A stretch of DNA of 64,000 nucleotides from Microbacterium proteolyticum (GTDB lineage: Bacteria; Actinomycetota; Actinomycetes; Actinomycetales; Microbacteriaceae), in contig NZ_CP121274.1 in assembly GCF_029639405.1 (NCBI RefSeq), positions 310,001-374,000 of the forward strand, written 5' to 3'. Positions 60,481-64,000 of the stretch are shown here, piece after piece; position 1 is the stretch's first letter; every line of letters starts with the position of its first letter. Both the position numbers and the translations under genes were made by a program. The notes under the pieces were generated by a model. It did not search any database and was not told where the DNA came from. It saw nothing but the letters and a program-made list of their open reading frames with translations.

Positions 60481-62274
60481 TCAGGAACGTTCGACGCCGG
60501 CGGCGAAGGCGAGCACCCGGGCGGTCACGAACGGAGTGACGTAACCCGCGGCCCCCGCGGCGGGCGTCGTCTCGGCGTCGATCGTCGCCTCCGCGAGCGC
60601 GCCCCGGACGAACGGTGTCGTCGCCCCCGTTTCCGTGAGCGCGTCGACCGCCGACACCGTGTACTCGTCGGCCACGGCGATCCGTCGCGCCGCCGCGTCC
60701 GCGGCATCCACGTCCGAGGGCGGACGCACGGTCTGCGTCGCCGCGAGCACGGGCGACACGCGCGTGTATCCGACGAGAGCGATGCCGAGCGCGGCCCACC
60801 CGCGGTCGTCGGGGGCTCGTTCGGCCAACTCGTCGCGCGCGCGGGCGAGGGCGAGCGCGCGCAGCGCCGCGGGGTCGGCCGCCGCCACGCGCGCCTCAGC
60901 GGCGTCGACGTCGATGCCGTCGGCGTCGGCGCGCGCCGCGATCACCCGCGACCGATACGCGTCGCTCGCGGCGATGCCCGCTCGCCGCAGCAGCGAGGCC
61001 ACCCCGTCGAGGTCGGCGTCGCCGACGAGTCGGCCACCGCCGCCCGCGGGCAGGCCGGCGACAGTCTGAGCCGTGCGGAGGGAAGACCGCGCGAGCGCGG
61101 CGGCGTTCGTGGCGGCGACGACGGAGGAGTCGTCCACCGCTTCGGCGGACATGTCCTCGGCGTACCGGGCGAGGGCGTAGGCCTCGGTCGCGGCGGTCGC
61201 CGCCCGGAGGATCGCGTCGAGATCGTCGAGGGTCTCGGGCGACCGCTCAGCGAGGCCGTCGAGAAGCCCTCCGGCGGCCTCGCGCACCCGCGCCGAATCC
61301 GCCGTCGCCTCCCCGACGGGCGCCTGCGCTGCTGCGGCGAGGGCCGCCGCGTCGGCGGCCGTCGTGGCAGCCGCGAACGCCGCCTCGGTCTCTCCCTCCG
61401 CGCGCAGGGCCGAGGCGTTCGCGAACGCGGTGCGCGCCGGGTCGGCGAGCGCCGGGCCGGTCGCGGTCTCGAGGGATGCGGAGGCGGCCTCCAGGATCGC
61501 GTCGACGGCCGCGCCGAGCGGCCCGTCGTCCTCGGCGACCTCCGCGGCCGTCGCGAGGGGCGACGGAGAAGGCTGCGGCGTGGGGAACGCCGCCTCCGGA
61601 AGGTCCTCCCCCGTCATCACGGCGTAGGCGCCGGCGATGTCGGCGACCTCGGTCACCGTCATCCCGCCGGTCGCGGCGAGCTGGTCGAGGTCGACCGTCT
61701 CGCCCTGCGCGTTCCGCACCATCCGCTGACCGGCCGGAACGAGGATCGTGTCGATCCCTCCGGCCTCGACGGCCGCGGCGACCTGCTCCGCGAGCCCCGC
61801 GACGGGTCGGATCGCGCCGAACGGGGTCACCGCTCCGGACAGGGCGACCCCCGACTGGATCTCGGTGCCGTAGTACAGCGCGAGGACGCCCACGGCGGTG
61901 ACGGCGCCCGCCGCCGGGGTCGCGAGGCGCGTGTCGAAGCCGAACGTGTACGCGGTGTCCGGCCGAGCGCCGGTGAGGAGCGTCGCGGCGGTGACCGCCG
62001 TCCAGGTCGCGGACTGCGTGACCGGATCGACGCCGCTGACGTCGTTCTCGGTGATGTCGACGCTGAGGCCGTCGCCGTCGGCGGAGGACGCGGTGATGCG
62101 CTGGGCGGCCAGCACCCCTTTCTTGCCGCTCGCGTACAGCACGGGCACGGTGATCTCGCTGCCCTCGAACCGGCCGTCCGACCCGGTGCCGAAACCGAGG
62201 GAGAACTGGAGCCCGCACCCCGAGAGGACGAGGACGGACACGAGAGCGACGGCCGCGGCGGCGGTGCGTCTCAC
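60481..62274 (-). CDS. Secreted lipoprotein with inactivated Lon-type domain
   Basis: A 597-residue protein. The signal peptide ends in lipobox LSGC (Cys20). Residues ~40-180 align without gaps to the Lon (S16) proteolytic core: YTFGFDTRLATPAAGAVTAV, then SGAVTPFGAIRPVAGLAEQVAAA and IDTILVPAG. The Ser of DGPSAG is Ala121 and the Lys of GLKEK is Gln164, exactly 43 residues apart as in Lon. The catalytic dyad is therefore lost. After a Pro/Ser linker (residues ~235-245), about 350 Ala-rich residues form repeated helices. It overlaps the GNAT stop (GTGA). It could bind rather than cut peptides outside the membrane. Confidence 0.8.
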   Translation of the reverse strand: MRRTAAAAVALVSVLVLSGCGLQFSLGFGTGSDGRFEGSEITVPVLYASGKKGVLAAQRITASSADGDGLSVDITENDVSGVDPVTQSATWTAVTAATLLTGARPDTAYTFGFDTRLATPAAGAVTAVGVLALYYGTEIQSGVALSGAVTPFGAIRPVAGLAEQVAAAVEAGGIDTILVPAGQRMVRNAQGETVDLDQLAATGGMTVTEVADIAGAYAVMTGEDLPEAAFPTPQPSPSPLATAAEVAEDDGPLGAAVDAILEAASASLETATGPALADPARTAFANASALRAEGETEAAFAAATTAADAAALAAAAQAPVGEATADSARVREAAGGLLDGLAERSPETLDDLDAILRAATAATEAYALARYAEDMSAEAVDDSSVVAATNAAALARSSLRTAQTVAGLPAGGGGRLVGDADLDGVASLLRRAGIAASDAYRSRVIAARADADGIDVDAAEARVAAADPAALRALALARARDELAERAPDDRGWAALGIALVGYTRVSPVLAATQTVRPPSDVDAADAAARRIAVADEYTVSAVDALTETGATTPFVRGALAEATIDAETTPAAGAAGYVTPFVTARVLAFAAGVERS

Positions 62275-63242
62275 GATGGCCGCTCCGAGACGAACAGCGC
62301 GCACGTCGTGTCGTAGTAGTCGTCGGTCTCTCCGGCCGGCCGCATGCCGATGCGCTCGGCGACCGCCTGCGAGGCGCGGTTGTCGGGGTGGGTCACGGCG
62401 ACCACGCGAGGGATGCCGGTCGCGTGCGCGAGCGCGAGCACCGCCGCGGCGGCCTCCGTCGCGTATCCGTCGCCCTGGGCGTCGGGGTGGAAGTGCCAGC
62501 CGATCTCGACGTCGTCGGCTCGCCCGTCGCCCACCCCGGCGGACCACGGGATGGGCTTCAGCAGGATCGCGCCCAGCCTCCGCCCATCGGTTCGCGTGAC
62601 GGCGCGGACGCCGAGGACCCCGTCGCCGCGGTCGCTCCACCGATCGAGCAGGGCGTCGACCTCGGTGGCATCCGTCATCGTCCGACCGTCGCCGATGTAC
62701 CGACGCACCTCGGGCCGGCGGTACATGTCGAACAGGAACGTCCGGTCGTCTTGCGCGCGGGTCCACTCCCGGAGCACGAGTCGCTCGGTGGCGAGGTGGG
62801 TGCGCCGCATCGGCAGGTGCGGGATGCCGTCCTCGGCGAAGGGCTCGCCCGAGACGACGAATCCGAAGCGGCCGTACCACTCGGCGAGCTGAGCCTGGGC
62901 ATCGAGGAGGATCGGGATGCCGGGGGCCTCGGCATCCAGGATCCCCACGGCGGCGCGCATCAGTTCGGCGGCGAGCCCCCGGCCCCGCGCGGACGCGGCG
63001 GTCGCGACCCGCCCGATGCGGGTGTTGCGGCCTTCGCGCAGCACGCGCAGGGTCGCGAGCACGGCTCCGGATTCGTCCTCGGCCCAGAGCAGCTCGGCGC
63101 CGGGCTCGATGTCGCGGCCGTCGATCTCGGGGTACGCCGCCTCCTGCTCGACGACGAAGACCGACACCCGGAGCCACAGCAGACGGTAGAGGGTGAGCGG
63201 GGCGATCTCGGCGACGGGTGCGCGGTGGAACGTGACGGCCAT
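62271..63242 (-). CDS. Two-domain GNAT acetyltransferase (ElaA-like plus RimJ/RimL-like)
   Basis: A 323-residue fusion. Residues 1-150 form an ElaA-type GNAT (LTLYRLLWLRVSVFVVEQEAAYPEIDGRD; acetyl-CoA turn ASARGRGLAAELM; LLDAQAQLAEWYGRFGFVVSGE). Residues 151-323 form a RimJ/RimL-type GNAT (TERLVLREWTRAQDD; WHFHPDAQGDGYATEAAAAVL; DNRASQAVAERIGM). The frame is continuous across both. A TAGCGT box lies six bases before ATG 63242. Separate genes usually encode the two types. Confidence 0.83.
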   Translation of the reverse strand: MAVTFHRAPVAEIAPLTLYRLLWLRVSVFVVEQEAAYPEIDGRDIEPGAELLWAEDESGAVLATLRVLREGRNTRIGRVATAASARGRGLAAELMRAAVGILDAEAPGIPILLDAQAQLAEWYGRFGFVVSGEPFAEDGIPHLPMRRTHLATERLVLREWTRAQDDRTFLFDMYRRPEVRRYIGDGRTMTDATEVDALLDRWSDRGDGVLGVRAVTRTDGRRLGAILLKPIPWSAGVGDGRADDVEIGWHFHPDAQGDGYATEAAAAVLALAHATGIPRVVAVTHPDNRASQAVAERIGMRPAGETDDYYDTTCALFVSERPS

Positions 63243-63248
63243 CCCTCG

Positions 63249-63254
63249 ACGCTA
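63249..63254 (-). promoter_or_regulatory. -10 box for the two-domain GNAT gene
   Basis: TAGCGT on the minus strand, 6 nt before the ATG at 63242. Confidence 0.45.
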
Positions 63255-63332
63255 TCGCGCCGTGTCGCTAGCCTGACCCTCGAGCGCCGGGCGCCCACCG
63301 CCCCGCCGCCCGCCACCGAGACAGGAGTGCCG

Positions 63333-63623
63333 ATGTCCTTCCAGGCGTACCTCGACGCGGTCGAGAAGAAGACCGGGCTGACGCCGCGCCAGCTCGTCGA
63401 TCTCGCGGCGGAACGCGGATTCGGCCCCGACACCAAGGCGACCCCGATCCTGGAGTGGCTGAAGACCGACTACGACCTCGGACGCGGTCACGGCATGGCT
63501 CTCGTGCACGTCATCACGAAGGGCCCGCGGATCAGCGCCACCCACGTCGGCTCCGGCGGCACGCACAGCGACCCGACCGACACGCTGTGGCTCGACGGCG
63601 CCGCGTCGAATCCGCACCGCTGA
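63333..63623 (+). CDS. DUF4287 domain protein
   Basis: A 96-residue protein: MSFQAYLDAVEKKTGLTPRQLVDLAAERGF, then ATPILEWLKTDYDLGRGHGMALVHVITKG. This is the DUF4287 pattern (KTG-TP and DYDLGRGHAMA). ATG 63333 has CAGGAG upstream. Function is unknown; related proteins are small, soluble and found across bacteria. Confidence 0.85.
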   Translation: MSFQAYLDAVEKKTGLTPRQLVDLAAERGFGPDTKATPILEWLKTDYDLGRGHGMALVHVITKGPRISATHVGSGGTHSDPTDTLWLDGAASNPHR

Positions 63624-63632
63624 CCGGACGGC

Positions 63633-63983
63633 TCAGCCGCCTCCGAACCGGCGCGAAGCGGCCATCTGCTCGGCGACCCGACGGAGGGCGAGGATGAGCG
63701 GTTCGACCAGCACGGTGCCGAGGACGACGTAGCGGACGGCCTCTTCGGCGGAGTCCGCGGGCGTCGCCTCGAGCTCCGCCTCGCCGATGGCGGCGAGATG
63801 CTCGACGTACGCGGCGAGCACGGGTTCCGGAACCGCGAATCCCGCACGGTCGAGGGAGTTCAGGGCGCGGGCGACGGCGGCGACCTGACCCGGCGCGCAT
63901 TCGTCCGGCTCGCCGCCGAAGCGGGCCACGAGCGCGCGCGCCGGCTCCAGGTCGAGGTGGGCGTCGTCGTCGGCCGGGTTCAC
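63633..63983 (-). CDS. Small protein of unknown function
   Basis: A 116-residue, mostly helical protein: DLEPARALVARFGGEPDECAPGQVAAVARALNSLDRAGFAVPEPVLAAYVEHLAAIGEAELEA..., ending in EEAVRYVVLGTVLVEPLILALRRVAEQMAASRRF. A GTG start at 63983 is used; an upstream start outside the window cannot be excluded. It converges on DUF4287 with a nine-base gap. No family recognised. Confidence 0.5.
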   Translation of the reverse strand: MNPADDDAHLDLEPARALVARFGGEPDECAPGQVAAVARALNSLDRAGFAVPEPVLAAYVEHLAAIGEAELEATPADSAEEAVRYVVLGTVLVEPLILALRRVAEQMAASRRFGGG

Positions 63984-64000
63984 CGCCGAGCTCGCTGCTC

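Overview
The window is high-GC actinobacterial chromosome. Gene content (classical men pathway, System II cytochrome c maturation, YhgE/Pip plus MMPL proteins, a bS22-type mini ribosomal protein, F420-type LLM oxidoreductases, many Microbacteriaceae-style small membrane proteins) and the many start codons preceded by a TAnnnT box at 6-8 nt point to Microbacteriaceae, most likely Microbacterium. The genus is an inference from style and content; no marker gene was compared. Gene density is very high, with many ATGA/GTGA overlaps and almost no gaps above 300 bp.

Layout. 0-8.5 kb: menaquinone block, with a possible isochorismate synthase tail, ppk2, menD, menA, menE, menB, an LLM oxidoreductase and menC. 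8.4-14.1 kb: TetR regulator with a tandem operator, then an MMPL transporter carrying a C-terminal degenerate ABC-like domain, overlapped by a YhgE/Pip protein. 14.1-15.5 kb: a DUF559 nuclease-fold gene flanked by three copies of a 59-bp palindrome. 15.5-21.6 kb: ccsB, resB, ccdA, a TlpA-like lipoprotein, a histidine phosphatase and DedA. 21.6-30.5 kb: the most unusual region. It has four overlapping genes (a degenerate adenosylhomocysteinase-like protein, a divergent adenosylhomocysteinase, an aminofutalosine-deaminase-like amidohydrolase and a DszA/NtaA-type flavin monooxygenase). A nucleoside hydrolase and a CUT1-type ABC importer without its own ATPase follow, separated by a perfect palindrome. 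I read this as a candidate uncharacterised nucleoside-like compound pathway.

30.6-41.7 kb: aspS of the archaeal/non-discriminating size, an ABC ATPase lacking all its catalytic signature residues, small redox proteins, bS22, BldC-like and ArsR regulators, TrkH/TrkA potassium uptake, proC, a hydrolase/LLM pair, tadA and upp. 41.7-42.0 kb: dense intergenic repeats. 42-50.9 kb: a RecB-like nuclease/helicase fusion, a lipoprotein, nadE, DUF427, two tiny membrane proteins, an aldo/keto reductase and a nucleosidase. 50.9-57.0 kb: an MFS exporter and SbcCD. 57-64 kb: small acidic proteins, GNATs, a leaderless Cys-rich mini-ORF ahead of a winged-helix regulator, an AlkA-like glycosylase, a secreted lipoprotein with a Lon-type domain that has lost both catalytic residues, and DUF4287.

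The strongest candidates for something new are the SAH-hydrolase-like cassette, the pseudo-Lon lipoprotein, the pseudo-ABC ATPase, the leaderless Cys-rich leader, and a strongly over-used GGATGCC heptamer.
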